A DNA stretch of 64,000 nt from CAYRZF01 sp964428805 (GTDB taxonomy: Bacteria > Methylomirabilota > Methylomirabilia > Rokubacteriales > CSP1-6). The notes below the pieces were generated by a model. It saw only the letters and a list, made by a program, of their open reading frames with translations. It had not been told where the DNA came from and did no database searches. The position numbers and the translations under genes were made by a program. Below, piece by piece: positions 46,131-54,316 of the stretch. Positions within the stretch are counted from its first letter, which is position 1; every line of letters begins with the position of its first letter. The stretch is from assembly GCA_964428805.1 (NCBI GenBank), contig CAYRZF010000001.1, forward strand, positions 1-64,000, read 5' to 3'.

Positions 46131-47342
46131 GTGAAGAACGCTCTTGCGCGCCTCCTGCCGGGCGGTGTGGTGCTGCTCGCCGCCACGTTCCTCCCCCAGG
46201 TCGCGGCCCTCCGGGAATCGCTCCCGGCCCTCCTCCCGATCTATTTCTCCGTCGTCTTCGGCGGGGGAATCCTGCTCGCCTGGCGGTTTGATCGGAGCCG
46301 CTTGGTCCTGGCACTCCTCGTCCTCGCCCTGGCCGACCGGGCGCTGCTCCACTTCGCCGCAGGCGATGCGCGGACGACGGACATCGGTCGGATCGTCTTC
46401 AATGCGGTCAGCCTGCTGCTGCCTGTGAACCTGGCGGCCCTCTCGTGGCTGGCCGAACGCGGGCTCCTGACCGCGCGCGGCAGGGTGAAGTTGATGGTCC
46501 TTGCGTTGCAGGTGCTCGGTGTCACCCTGATCTCCCGTTCCGAGCTCGCGTCCGTCGCCGCGTGGCTTGACCACGCATTCGTGGAGGCCGCATTTCCACG
46601 TACCATCGCCATCCCTCAGCCCGCGCTGCTGGCCTTCGGCCTCGCCTTCGTCCTTGTCGCCAGCCGCTTCCTCCGCCATCCGACCGTTCTGGAAAGCGGC
46701 TCCGTGTGGACGCTGGTCGCCGCCTTTCTCGCCTTGGGCACCGGCCCGGTGGGCGTCGTGTCCACGCTCTACCTGACCACCGCGGGACTCATCCTCGTCG
46801 TGTCGCTCGTCGAGACCTCTCACGGCATGGCCTATAGCGATGAGCTGACGGGACTGCCGGGACGGCGCGCGCTCAACGAAGCGCTCCTCAAGCTCGGCGA
46901 CCGGTACACGATCGCGATGGTGGACATTGATCATTTCAAGCGGTTCAACGACGAGCATGGCCACGATGTCGGAGACCAGCTCTTGCGCTGGATCGGCGCG
47001 AGGCTGGCAACCGTCGGTGGCGGCGGCAAGCCCTTCCGCTATGGTGGCGAAGAATTCGCGGTGATCCTCCCCGGCAAGTCGGTGGCCGACGCCATGCCCC
47101 ATCTCGAGGCTCTGAGAACCAGCATCTACGACTCGGCCTTCACCGTGCGCGGGCGACGCCGGCCCCGGGAGAAACCGCCAAGACCGCGAACGAGCAGAGG
47201 CCAGAAAAAAGCGGTCGTCACGGTCAGTATCGGGGTCGCCGACTCGGACCGCCACGACTCAACGCCGGACAAGGTGATCGAGGCCGCTGATACCGCGCTC
47301 TATCGCGCAAAGAGAGCCGGGCGAAACCGAGTCTCCACGTAA
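46131..47342 (+). CDS. Membrane-bound diguanylate cyclase (GGDEF)
   Basis: A 403-residue protein that makes cyclic di-GMP. Residues 1-230 form six or seven hydrophobic helices that could sense a membrane signal. The GGDEF domain begins at YSDELTGLPGRRALNEALLK; the substrate Asp lies in MVDIDHFKRFNDEHGHDVGD, and the active site is FRYGGEEF near residue 305. The inhibitory I-site RxxD five residues before it is missing, so product inhibition is not expected. An unusual basic, Pro-rich loop (RGRRRPREKPPRPRTSRGQK) is inserted near residue 345. The GTG at 46131 is preferred to an upstream ATG because a TACAAT box nine bases before it fits a leaderless start. Confidence 0.9.
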   Translation: MKNALARLLPGGVVLLAATFLPQVAALRESLPALLPIYFSVVFGGGILLAWRFDRSRLVLALLVLALADRALLHFAAGDARTTDIGRIVFNAVSLLLPVNLAALSWLAERGLLTARGRVKLMVLALQVLGVTLISRSELASVAAWLDHAFVEAAFPRTIAIPQPALLAFGLAFVLVASRFLRHPTVLESGSVWTLVAAFLALGTGPVGVVSTLYLTTAGLILVVSLVETSHGMAYSDELTGLPGRRALNEALLKLGDRYTIAMVDIDHFKRFNDEHGHDVGDQLLRWIGARLATVGGGGKPFRYGGEEFAVILPGKSVADAMPHLEALRTSIYDSAFTVRGRRRPREKPPRPRTSRGQKKAVVTVSIGVADSDRHDSTPDKVIEAADTALYRAKRAGRNRVST

Positions 47343-47348
47343 TTTGCT

Positions 47349-48266
47349 CTAGCGGCCGAGGACTTCCCCGAGCCACCGTTCCACAATCGACGCGAGTTCG
47401 CCCTGGTGGCTGGAAAAGTTATGGCCGGCGCCGGTGATCTCCACCAGATCCGCTCGGGGCGCCAGCGTCGCGGCCGCCTTCAGGCGTCGCCCGACCGCGG
47501 GCTCCACGAGGCGGTCCGCGGTCGCGTACACGAGCAGTACAGGGACTCTGACCCGCGCAATATTGCGAAACGGGTCGGACTTGGTCTGGGGCCCACGAAG
47601 GCTGACCAGGTGATCCGCCGAGTACAGGGCCTTGCCGAGCGGCCCGAGGTCCACCAGCATCAGCTCCTTGCCACGCTCGGCCGCCTGAAGGCGTTGCGCT
47701 TCCTCCAGGGTCCGCGTCGCGGCTTCGCGCCCGAAGCGTCGCACGTTCCACTCGAACGCGTTTCCCGGTCCCGCCAGGAGCACCACCGCCCGGATGCGAG
47801 GATCCTGCGTTTCGGCCAGATAGAAGAGCACGCGGTTCGTCCCGAGGCTCGAGCCGATGATCGCCAGCGGCGCCACCCCGCGGCGCGACAGCTCATCGAT
47901 GGCCGCCTGCTCGTCCCAGCGATTCTCCTCGAATAGCGTCGTTTTCGGACCCCCATTATGGTCGCGCATGTTAACCGCGAGCGTCATGAAGCCGCGCGGG
48001 GCCAGCCCGCGAGAGAGGTGCCCCGTCGAGCCCGAATAAAAGTTGGACGCGTAGCCGTGGATCAGCGCGACTCCCGCGCGCGGCGGGCGACCCACAGGGG
48101 CATAGACGAGCCCGGCGGTCTCGACGCCATCGGGGGTCGTCAGGCGGATAAACTCTGTGGAAATCCCGGGCGGCTGGGCGCCGGCGGCCAAGGCGAACAA
48201 GCTGACCGGGAGGGAGGCGATCAGAAGGCGACGAAGGGTCAGCAAGAAGAGGGCCCGCCCCCTCAT
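47349..48266 (-). CDS. Exported alpha/beta hydrolase
   Basis: A 305-residue hydrolase with an N-terminal signal peptide (LLIASLPVSLFALAAGAQPP). The oxyanion-region ALIHGYASNF, nucleophile Ser in IIGSSLGTNRVLF, catalytic Asp in VYATADRLVEP and His in ITGAGHNFSSHQ complete the triad. The pattern resembles dienelactone-hydrolase or BAAT-type esterases with a lid region at residues 170-215. Substrate unknown. It is convergent with the diguanylate cyclase. Confidence 0.85.
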   Translation of the reverse strand: MRGRALFLLTLRRLLIASLPVSLFALAAGAQPPGISTEFIRLTTPDGVETAGLVYAPVGRPPRAGVALIHGYASNFYSGSTGHLSRGLAPRGFMTLAVNMRDHNGGPKTTLFEENRWDEQAAIDELSRRGVAPLAIIGSSLGTNRVLFYLAETQDPRIRAVVLLAGPGNAFEWNVRRFGREAATRTLEEAQRLQAAERGKELMLVDLGPLGKALYSADHLVSLRGPQTKSDPFRNIARVRVPVLLVYATADRLVEPAVGRRLKAAATLAPRADLVEITGAGHNFSSHQGELASIVERWLGEVLGR

Positions 48267-48337
48267 GGGCCCGTCATACTCCCCGCGCGGCCCGTTGTCA
48301 ACGAACCGGTCGCGCAGGGCGGCGGGAAGGCGCGACT

Positions 48338-48853
48338 CTAGACGCTGACGGTCAGCGCGAGACTGACGCTCTGGTCCTCACCGTCCTGGACCCCGCCGCG
48401 AGGGGGTGGGAACGGTTGGGCCTGGTTGACCGCGGTGCGGACGCTCTGGGCCACTTCGGGGTTGGGCGGGTCCACTGAGACCTTGAGCGAGACGGTTCGC
48501 CCGGCGGCGTTCAGGTGCAAAGCGAGCAACACCAGGTAGACTCCACGAGTGGTCGCGGGATAGCGCAGCTCCCGGTAGATTTTCTTCAAGATCCCATCCT
48601 CATAGCTCGCTTTCCAGTTCGCCGGCGGAGCCACCGGGCTCTTAAAGACAAACCAGCGGCGCTTTTTTGCCAAGGCTCGTCGGGCTCCCTGGCCCAGGGT
48701 CGCGAGGTAGGCCTGATACTGGGAGACCTTAACCCGGCAGCGCTGGCAGTAATCGCCCAGGACCTCGGACGAGCCGCACTTCGGGCACGTCTCCGTCAGG
48801 AGGCCTTCCTGGTGCGTTGGGCTTCGTCGCCCGGGGGTGCTCCTTCTGAACAT
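48338..48853 (-). CDS. Zinc ribbon fused to TonB C-terminal-like domain
   Basis: A 171-residue protein combining two parts that seldom occur together. Residues 20-40 hold a four-Cys zinc ribbon, CPKCGSSEVLGDYCQRC. Residues 80-150 resemble the TonB C-terminal domain: KKIYRELRYPATTRGVYLVL, then AAGRTVSLKVSVDPPNPEVA, ending in QAQPFPPPRGG. No hydrophobic segment is present between them, so the usual inner-membrane anchor of TonB is lacking. The start is uncertain, since the first 19 residues are not conserved-looking. It may be a cytoplasmic protein with a TonB-like fold rather than an energy transducer. Confidence 0.6.
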   Translation of the reverse strand: MFRRSTPGRRSPTHQEGLLTETCPKCGSSEVLGDYCQRCRVKVSQYQAYLATLGQGARRALAKKRRWFVFKSPVAPPANWKASYEDGILKKIYRELRYPATTRGVYLVLLALHLNAAGRTVSLKVSVDPPNPEVAQSVRTAVNQAQPFPPPRGGVQDGEDQSVSLALTVSV

Positions 48854-49041
48854 AGGGCCCTCCCATGAGGTGGATCAAACGGGACATCTCTGTAGTGACC
48901 GGTGAACGGAGCAACCTTGCTGCCAGGCGTGGCCGGGCCCGAACTTATTGAAACGACGGAGGGGTTCCCATCCCCGGCGATGCCATCTCAACACTTCAGG
49001 TTTGACAGGCGTCAGCGGGAGGACGGTGAACGGTCGCGCCG

Positions 49042-49989
49042 CTAGAGGTCTTCTTCGGCCGGTTCCGTCGGATAGCCGGCGTGAATCCAGACATTGAGCC
49101 CGCCCTTGAGGACCCAGACATCCGCCAATCCCTTGGCCCGAAGCGCCAGCGCCGCCCGGACGCTGGAGACCTCGTTGGGTCAGACGCAGTACGCCACGAT
49201 CGTCTGATCGCGGGAGAGCGTCGCCGCGAGCCGGTCGAGCTCCTCATGATCGGCGCGGACCGCGCCGGGGATCCGGCGGGGTTTCTCCCTTACGGCCAGC
49301 GGTGTCCGCACATCGATCACGACCAGCCTCGCGCCATCTTCCTGGCGTCGCCGCAGCTCCGCGGGTGTAAGGCCGACCGTCCGCAGCGCCTTTCTGACGC
49401 GCAGGCGGAGCGCGAGCCGCCAGCCGACGTAGGCGAACCCGAACCCGGCCAAGCCCCAGCCCACGAACACGCCCATCTGAGAGACAGCGGCCTGCGCCCG
49501 GTCCACGATCTCCCAGCCGAGGAAATAGCCGATCCCGACGGTGACGACCGTGAAGATCACAGCGCCCCCCGTATCGTACGCCAGAAACAGCGGGAACTTC
49601 GCGCGCAGGGTTCCCATCAGCGGCGGGGCGATCGTGTTCAATCCGGGCAGGAACTTCGCCACCAGGAGGGTCGGCATTCCGTGGCGGAGGAAAAACCTTT
49701 CGGTCTTGCCCACGCACGTGTCGGGGTTCAGCGACAGGCGACACAGGAACCCGAGCACCGGACGGCCGCGCCACCGCCCGAGGGCGTACCAGACCAGATC
49801 ACCGATGAGCGCGCCTGAGATCGCGCCGACAATGATCAGCGGGAGCCCGAGCTTCCCGGCGCCGACGAGCGCTCCCGCGACGATGAGCACGACCAAACCC
49901 GGGAGCGGCAAGCCGAGATTCTCGAGAAGGATGACGCCGAATACGACCACGTAGCCGTACCGGAGGAGCAGGGTCAGAACGTCGCTCAT
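49042..49989 (-). CDS. DedA-rhodanese fusion, candidate selenoprotein (TGA = Sec270)
   Basis: A 315-residue reading frame if the internal TGA (49180-49182) is read as selenocysteine. Residues 1-200 are a DedA/SNARE-associated membrane protein (GVILLENLGLPLPGLVVLIV, then FLPGLNTIAPPLMGTLRAKF). A C-terminal rhodanese domain begins at ARLVVIDVRTPLAVREKPRR. After DQTIVAYCV comes the TGA, and the frame goes on without break for 45 codons: PNEVSSVRAALALRAKGLAD, then VWVLKGGLNVWIHAGYPTE, the exact end of a rhodanese domain. Related proteins carry Cys at the TGA position (YC-x-C-PNE). A SECIS-like hairpin follows. The alternatives are a nonsense mutation or a sequencing error. Confidence 0.8.
49146..49166 (-). 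promoter_or_regulatory. Bacterial SECIS-like hairpin after the in-frame TGA
   Basis: On the minus strand, bases 14-34 after the TGA form an 8-pair stem (CCAGCGTC with GGCGCTGG, one G-T pair) around the loop CGGGC. G is at the second loop position and the loop is 22-26 bases from the TGA; both fit the published bSECIS rules as I know them. Confidence 0.7.
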
Positions 49990-50061
49990 GTGCCTTTTAG
50001 ATGCGGCCAGTCTCCTGTGAGATTCACCGAGCATCCTCTTCCCGCGTGGTAGAATCGGCTG

Positions 50062-50361
50062 GTGAAAATCCTCCTGGCCCTTCTTCTGCCGCTGTTCGCC
50101 GCGGCGGGATGCGCCACGGAGTCGCCCGAAGAGAAGGCGGCCAAACGACTCGCTCAAGCAGAGGCCGCGATGGAAGAGTGCAAGCGCCGGGCCGGGCTCC
50201 AGGGGACGCCGACCCCTGATACCATGATCCTCGACGTGCCCGGCCAGCACGGCCAGCCCCTCACGACCGAGGGCGCCAACATCATCCGACTGAAAGTGGC
50301 CTGCCGGAGTGAGCTGGCGGAGTTGCTCTCGGCGAGGCAGGCGGAGGCCATCTCGCGGTGA
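50062..50361 (+). CDS. Small lipoprotein of unknown function
   Basis: A 99-residue lipoprotein. GTG start, hydrophobic core LLALLLPLFAAAGC with the lipobox Cys at residue 17, then an Ala/Glu/Lys-rich helix (ESPEEKAAKRLAQAEAAMEE) and a C-terminal part with two Cys residues (one in MEECKRRAG and one in KVACRSELAE) that could form a disulphide. No family was recognised. Its stop overlaps the start of the next membrane-protein gene. Confidence 0.65.
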   Translation: MKILLALLLPLFAAAGCATESPEEKAAKRLAQAEAAMEECKRRAGLQGTPTPDTMILDVPGQHGQPLTTEGANIIRLKVACRSELAELLSARQAEAISR

Positions 50362-50858
50362 GTCTGCTCCTGGGCATTCCGCTCTACTGCCTCGGGGCGC
50401 TCGTGATCCAGTGGGTCCTCACGCGCGTCGTCCGTCTCCTGGGCGCGCTCGGCTTCTACGCCGCCGAGCTTCCCGGCCGCGGGGCGGACTGGCTGGCCCA
50501 GAGGCTGGGCGGCGGCCGGGCGACGGGCACCGCCGAGAAGATCTCTGAGGGGGTTTANNNNNNNNNNNNNNNNNNNNNNNNNNNNNNNNNNNNNNNNNNN
50601 NNNNNNNNNNNNNNNNNNNNNNNNNNNNNNNNNNNNNNNNNNNNNNNNNNNNNNNNNGAGAGCTTCGCCGCGCGGTGGCCGGCCGCCGGGTGGGTGTTCG
50701 GCATCATGTCCCTGGCCTGGCTCTGGCTCAGCGTCGGCTTCTGGGGGCTGCTCCTATACTGGATCGTCTGGCTGATCTTCGGTCTCTGGCTGGGGCTTCT
50801 CGGCGCGTTCTGGGGAGTTCTCAGCGAGGCGTTCTGGGGAGTTTTCAGCGAGGCGTGA
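50358..50858 (+). CDS. Membrane protein of unknown function (interrupted by a gap)
   Basis: A frame coupled to the upstream lipoprotein (GTG inside its stop). The N-terminal part has one hydrophobic helix (LLGIPLYCLGALVIQWVLTR) and a Gly-rich linker. After 100 Ns the frame continues with a strongly hydrophobic Trp/Gly-rich part (LAWLWLSVGFWGLLLYWIVW) and the near repeat FWGVLSEAFWGVFSEA at the C-terminus. Whether both sides belong to one gene cannot be proved, because the gap here has no duplicated flanks and its real length is unknown. Confidence 0.45.
   Translation: MSLLLGIPLYCLGALVIQWVLTRVVRLLGALGFYAAELPGRGADWLAQRLGGGRATGTAEKISEGVXXXXXXXXXXXXXXXXXXXXXXXXXXXXXXXXXXESFAARWPAAGWVFGIMSLAWLWLSVGFWGLLLYWIVWLIFGLWLGLLGAFWGVLSEAFWGVFSEA
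50558..50657. other. Scaffold gap without duplicated flanks
   Basis: 100 Ns. Unlike the other three gaps the flanks are not repeated, so this may be a true gap of unknown size. Confidence 0.9.
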
Positions 50859-51001
50859 TAAGGCGACGTCGAACGGTTCGCGGCGGAAGTAGCACGGTTA
50901 GTGGATCAGAGCGGGTGTCCCCCAACATGTGGGAGGATCCCGCGTCGCATTTTTCATGACTCGATTCCTCCGCTCGCCTCCTACTATGAGACCGCTCTTC
51001 G

Positions 51002-51691
51002 ATGATAGCGTTCAGGCGTGGAGCAAGGGATCTCGTCGTCGTCGGGACGATCCTCGTCCTGGCCGGCTGCGCCGGAGTGCCGCGCGACACCTACTTCCCA
51101 TCCCTCACGGACCCCGACACCCTGAAGGTTTCCCACGCCCTCTACAAGGCCGCGGCGGCGGCAGGTGACGATCCCGCCCACTACAGCTTCGCCATGGTGG
51201 CGTCGCCCCAGGTCCAGGCCTGGAGCGCCGAGCACGCGACGTTCTACGTCACCGACGGCCTGGCGCGCATGCCCGTCCATGTCGTCGAGCCGTTGATCGC
51301 CCACGAGGTGGCCCATGAGGTGCTCGGCCACCTCGGAAAGAAGCAGGCCCTGTCGCTCTCCATCACCGCGGGGTTCGCGGTCCTGGGCGTCTTCGTTCCC
51401 GGGGCGAGCCTCGCCGACCTCGTGGTGAACCCCCTGGTGGCGCGAGCCTACTCCCGCGACCACGAGCTCGAGGCCGACGCCCGGGCGGTGGAAATCCTCC
51501 ACGCCATGGGCTACCAGGCGCCGCGTCGGGCTCTCTGGCTCGCCCTTCAGGCCGCGGACGCCCGAAACGGAAGGGTCAAGGAGCAAGGTGGTGTACTGGC
51601 CACCCATCCGTCATTGGCGGATCGCCTGGCCGCGCTCCAACCCCTCGAGCCGCCAGCCTCCCCCCTGGCCGAAGCCCTCCTCACGAAGTAG
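51002..51691 (+). CDS. M48-family metalloprotease lipoprotein
   Basis: A 229-residue zinc protease anchored as a lipoprotein (lipobox LAGC near residue 22). The zinc motif HEVAHEVLGH (HExxH) lies near residue 101, and the third ligand is in HELEADARAVEI (ExxxD), as in the M48/BepA-like group. A glycine-rich hydrophobic segment (ITAGFAVLGVFVPGASLADL) lies between. BepA-type proteases check outer-membrane protein assembly. The last 81 bases overlap the end of the convergent RDD gene. Confidence 0.85.
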   Translation: MIAFRRGARDLVVVGTILVLAGCAGVPRDTYFPSLTDPDTLKVSHALYKAAAAAGDDPAHYSFAMVASPQVQAWSAEHATFYVTDGLARMPVHVVEPLIAHEVAHEVLGHLGKKQALSLSITAGFAVLGVFVPGASLADLVVNPLVARAYSRDHELEADARAVEILHAMGYQAPRRALWLALQAADARNGRVKEQGGVLATHPSLADRLAALQPLEPPASPLAEALLTK

Positions 51692-52165
51692 CACCGCCTC
51701 GCCAGAATCAGGTCGTACAGAAGCCCCCCTCCGAGTAACTACCCGCGTCCCCGAAATCCAGTCGTGAAGTCCGCGCCGCTCGGCGGTGAATAGCACCCCG
51801 AGAAACCCGAGGCCGAACGGGAGCGCGGCCACCCACGAACCGACCCAGCGGACCAGCGCCCGCCCGTATCCCGCCGGGGCGCCGTCCCGCCGAACCACGG
51901 CGAGTCCACAAAGCATCTTGCCGGGTGTCTGCCCGCAGCCGCCGACAAAGACGATGAAATAGATGGCATGGAGCCCGATCCCCCAGAGCAGCAGGAGTCC
52001 GGCCAGGGCCGCCAGGTTCCGCACATCGGCCGGCCACCGGACCACGCCCCAATAGGCCATTACCCCCCAGCAGGCAAGGAGAAGCCAGAGGCTCCCGAGG
52101 AAAACCCGGTCGATGATCCACGCGTTGAGACGGGAGAAGAACCCCGCCGGCTCGAGATCGGTCAC
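51611..52165 (-). CDS. RDD-family membrane protein
   Basis: A 184-residue integral membrane protein. The RDD pattern is present: AGFFSRLNAWIIDRVFLGSL (Arg-Asp near the start of helix 1), QTPGKMLCGLAVVRRDGAPA (the G-K-x-x-x-G loop) and RRGLHDWISGTRVV (Asp) near the end. Members are proposed cation or small-molecule transporters or stress proteins. The GTG start at 52165 overlaps the slt stop. The C-terminal 25 residues are encoded opposite the M48 protease gene and are low-complexity, so the true end may be less well defined than the frame suggests. Confidence 0.75.
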   Translation of the reverse strand: MTDLEPAGFFSRLNAWIIDRVFLGSLWLLLACWGVMAYWGVVRWPADVRNLAALAGLLLLWGIGLHAIYFIVFVGGCGQTPGKMLCGLAVVRRDGAPAGYGRALVRWVGSWVAALPFGLGFLGVLFTAERRGLHDWISGTRVVTRRGASVRPDSGEAVLLREEGFGQGGGWRLEGLERGQAIRQ

Positions 52166-54297
52166 TGCCCCTCCTCCTCTCCCGCCTCCAGCGGAGGGCC
52201 CGCGGCCTCCGGCTGCGGGTGCGGGCCCGTCGGCACCGCGGCTCCGCCGTAGATCCGCCGATACTCTTCCCACGACACCATCACGCGCTTGACGAACTGC
52301 CGCGTTTCGTCGAAGGGGATCTGCTCCACGAACAGCTCCAGGTCATTGCTCTTCCGCGCCCCCCACCATTCGCGCACGCGCAAGGGGCCGGCATTATAGG
52401 CTGCCGCCGCAAGGCGCGGATCGGCGAACTCTCCCAGAAGCGCGGCGAGATAGAGGGCCCCGAGCTGGAGATTCGGCGCCGGGTCGTCGAGAAGGTCTCC
52501 GTCGCCGAACGTCAGGCCGCGACGGAGCGCCAGGGAGCGGGCGGTATCGGGCATCAGCTGCATCAGGCCGCGCGCCCCGACCGGCGAGCGCGCCGCCGGA
52601 AAGAAATTCGACTCCTCCCGGACGAAGGCCGCCAGAAGGAACGGATCCAGCTTCGCCCGCATCGCCGCCTCCATGAGCTCGCGCTGCCAGCCGAGAGGAT
52701 AGAAGATCTCCCAGAATGCCCTCGGCAGCGCCGGATCGCCGCTGGACGCCAGGTCACCGAAGAAGCGGCGAAGGATCCTGAGCGCGAGGTGGTATCGTTC
52801 CTGACGGACAAACGCGGCGCCCAGGGCGTAGAGCTTGCGGGGCTCAAGCAGCGAGCGCGACTGGATCTCTTCCAGCTCGCCCACGGCGAAGTCGGCCAGC
52901 CCCAGGTCGCTCAGCACCTCGGCCTTGGCGAAGCGCGGATCCCCGGCCAGGGGCCGGAGCGCATCCGGCGGGAGGGTGACTGTCGTCGCTCTTGCCCGGC
53001 GGACCGTCTTCGCGAGGGTTCGCTGACCTGCCAGGATCCCGTAGTAGTTCCGCGGTGCCTCCGTCACAAGCACGCCGTACAGGCGTTTGGCCTCGGCTTC
53101 CTCGCCGAGCGTCTCGCGCGCGCGCGCCGCCCAGTACGTCGCGGGATGGCGGTAGGGGCCGGCCACGGGCAGCCTGCTCAGCCGACCGAACTCCTTCGCG
53201 GCAGCCGGGAGGTCGGAGCGCAGGTACGCGAGCCAACCGAGCCGCCAGAAGGCCGTGGCCGCGGCATCGAAGTCGGTGAAGTCGGTGACGAGCCGCCGGT
53301 AGAGGGCCTCAGCCTCAGCGGCTCGCCCCGCGTCTTCCAGGAGGCGACCGCTTCGCAGCAGCGAATCCGCAACTTCGGGAGCGTTGGGATACTCCCGCAC
53401 GAGGCGCCCCAGCGTCGTCAGGGCCAGCTCCCGCGCCCCCATGCGCTGCTGAAGTCGCCCCAGCTCGAGGAGAAGCGTGGCGCGCCGGGCTTCCGCAATC
53501 TCCCGGAGAGCCCGCTCAGCGGCCCGCTCAGCCACGTCGTACCGGCCGCCGCGGCGCCAGGCGCTACTCAGCACGCGCAGGCCGCGGAGCGTCAGCTCGG
53601 GGTCGGGCAGCTCGGCCAGCAGCGTCTCGGCTTCCTCGCGCGCCGCCGACCGGGCGCCAGCCACCAGGAGCCGCTCGGCCCGCTCCATCCGCTCGGCCTG
53701 AGTGGGCGGGGGCAACGCGAATCCCTGAGCCGCCAGGTGCCTCAGACGATCACCCGCCGCGTCCCCGTAGGCCGAGGCGGGGGCCGTCAGCCAGAGCTCG
53801 CGGAATGTCCCGGCGGCCTCGAGGCCGCGCCCTTGGGCTTCCAGGGAGAGCCCGAGCAGGTACCAGGCGCCCGGCGCCTCAGGGCGCCGAGGAAAGTGGG
53901 CGAGAAAACGCCGGAGCAAGGACTCGGTCGCGGCCTCATCCTCCTGCTGGGATGCCCAGTCGGACGCGCGGAGGATTGCCAGGGGTGCGAGCGAACTGTC
54001 GGTGAAGCGGTCGGGGAGAGTCTCGGCCGCCTGACGGGCGGCGGCCAGATCACCCTGACGGGCCAGCACTTCCGCGAGAAAGAACTGGGCGTAATCCGCA
54101 AGGAGCGAGCCGCGCTGCGCCACGGCGGCAAACTCTCGCGCGGCCTCCTCCCAGTCACCGCCCTGAAGGGCCTCGACGGCCGCGGCGAAGCGCGCCCGCT
54201 CCCCTTCCGTGAGACGCGGGCCCGGTTCCGCGGCGGGGGCCGGACCCGTGAGCGCCAGCAGGAGCCCGATCAGGAGCGCGGAAGAGCAAATCCTCAC
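52162..54297 (-). CDS. slt: Soluble lytic murein transglycosylase
   Basis: A 711-residue periplasmic enzyme that cuts peptidoglycan between MurNAc and GlcNAc with formation of anhydroMurNAc. The signal peptide (SSALLIGLLLALTGPAPA) is followed by ~500 residues of alpha-helical superhelix with TPR-like units (AEALYRRLVTDFTDFDAA). The C-terminal catalytic SLT domain has the Glu in AAFVREESNFFPAARSPVGA, then GLMQLMPDTARSLAL and AAAAYNAGPLRVREWW. Length is close to the E. coli Slt70 type. It is followed by the RDD gene with overlap. Gene name by family, not by orthology proof. Confidence 0.92.
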   Translation of the reverse strand: MRICSSALLIGLLLALTGPAPAAEPGPRLTEGERARFAAAVEALQGGDWEEAAREFAAVAQRGSLLADYAQFFLAEVLARQGDLAAARQAAETLPDRFTDSSLAPLAILRASDWASQQEDEAATESLLRRFLAHFPRRPEAPGAWYLLGLSLEAQGRGLEAAGTFRELWLTAPASAYGDAAGDRLRHLAAQGFALPPPTQAERMERAERLLVAGARSAAREEAETLLAELPDPELTLRGLRVLSSAWRRGGRYDVAERAAERALREIAEARRATLLLELGRLQQRMGARELALTTLGRLVREYPNAPEVADSLLRSGRLLEDAGRAAEAEALYRRLVTDFTDFDAAATAFWRLGWLAYLRSDLPAAAKEFGRLSRLPVAGPYRHPATYWAARARETLGEEAEAKRLYGVLVTEAPRNYYGILAGQRTLAKTVRRARATTVTLPPDALRPLAGDPRFAKAEVLSDLGLADFAVGELEEIQSRSLLEPRKLYALGAAFVRQERYHLALRILRRFFGDLASSGDPALPRAFWEIFYPLGWQRELMEAAMRAKLDPFLLAAFVREESNFFPAARSPVGARGLMQLMPDTARSLALRRGLTFGDGDLLDDPAPNLQLGALYLAALLGEFADPRLAAAAYNAGPLRVREWWGARKSNDLELFVEQIPFDETRQFVKRVMVSWEEYRRIYGGAAVPTGPHPQPEAAGPPLEAGEEEGQ

Positions 54298-54316
54298 GTC
54301 TTGAGTCTACCAGAGG

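Noticed and set aside
49180..49182. Ending the DedA gene at the TGA
   Set aside because: The downstream 45 codons are a precise rhodanese C-terminus, so the shorter model would discard half a conserved domain.
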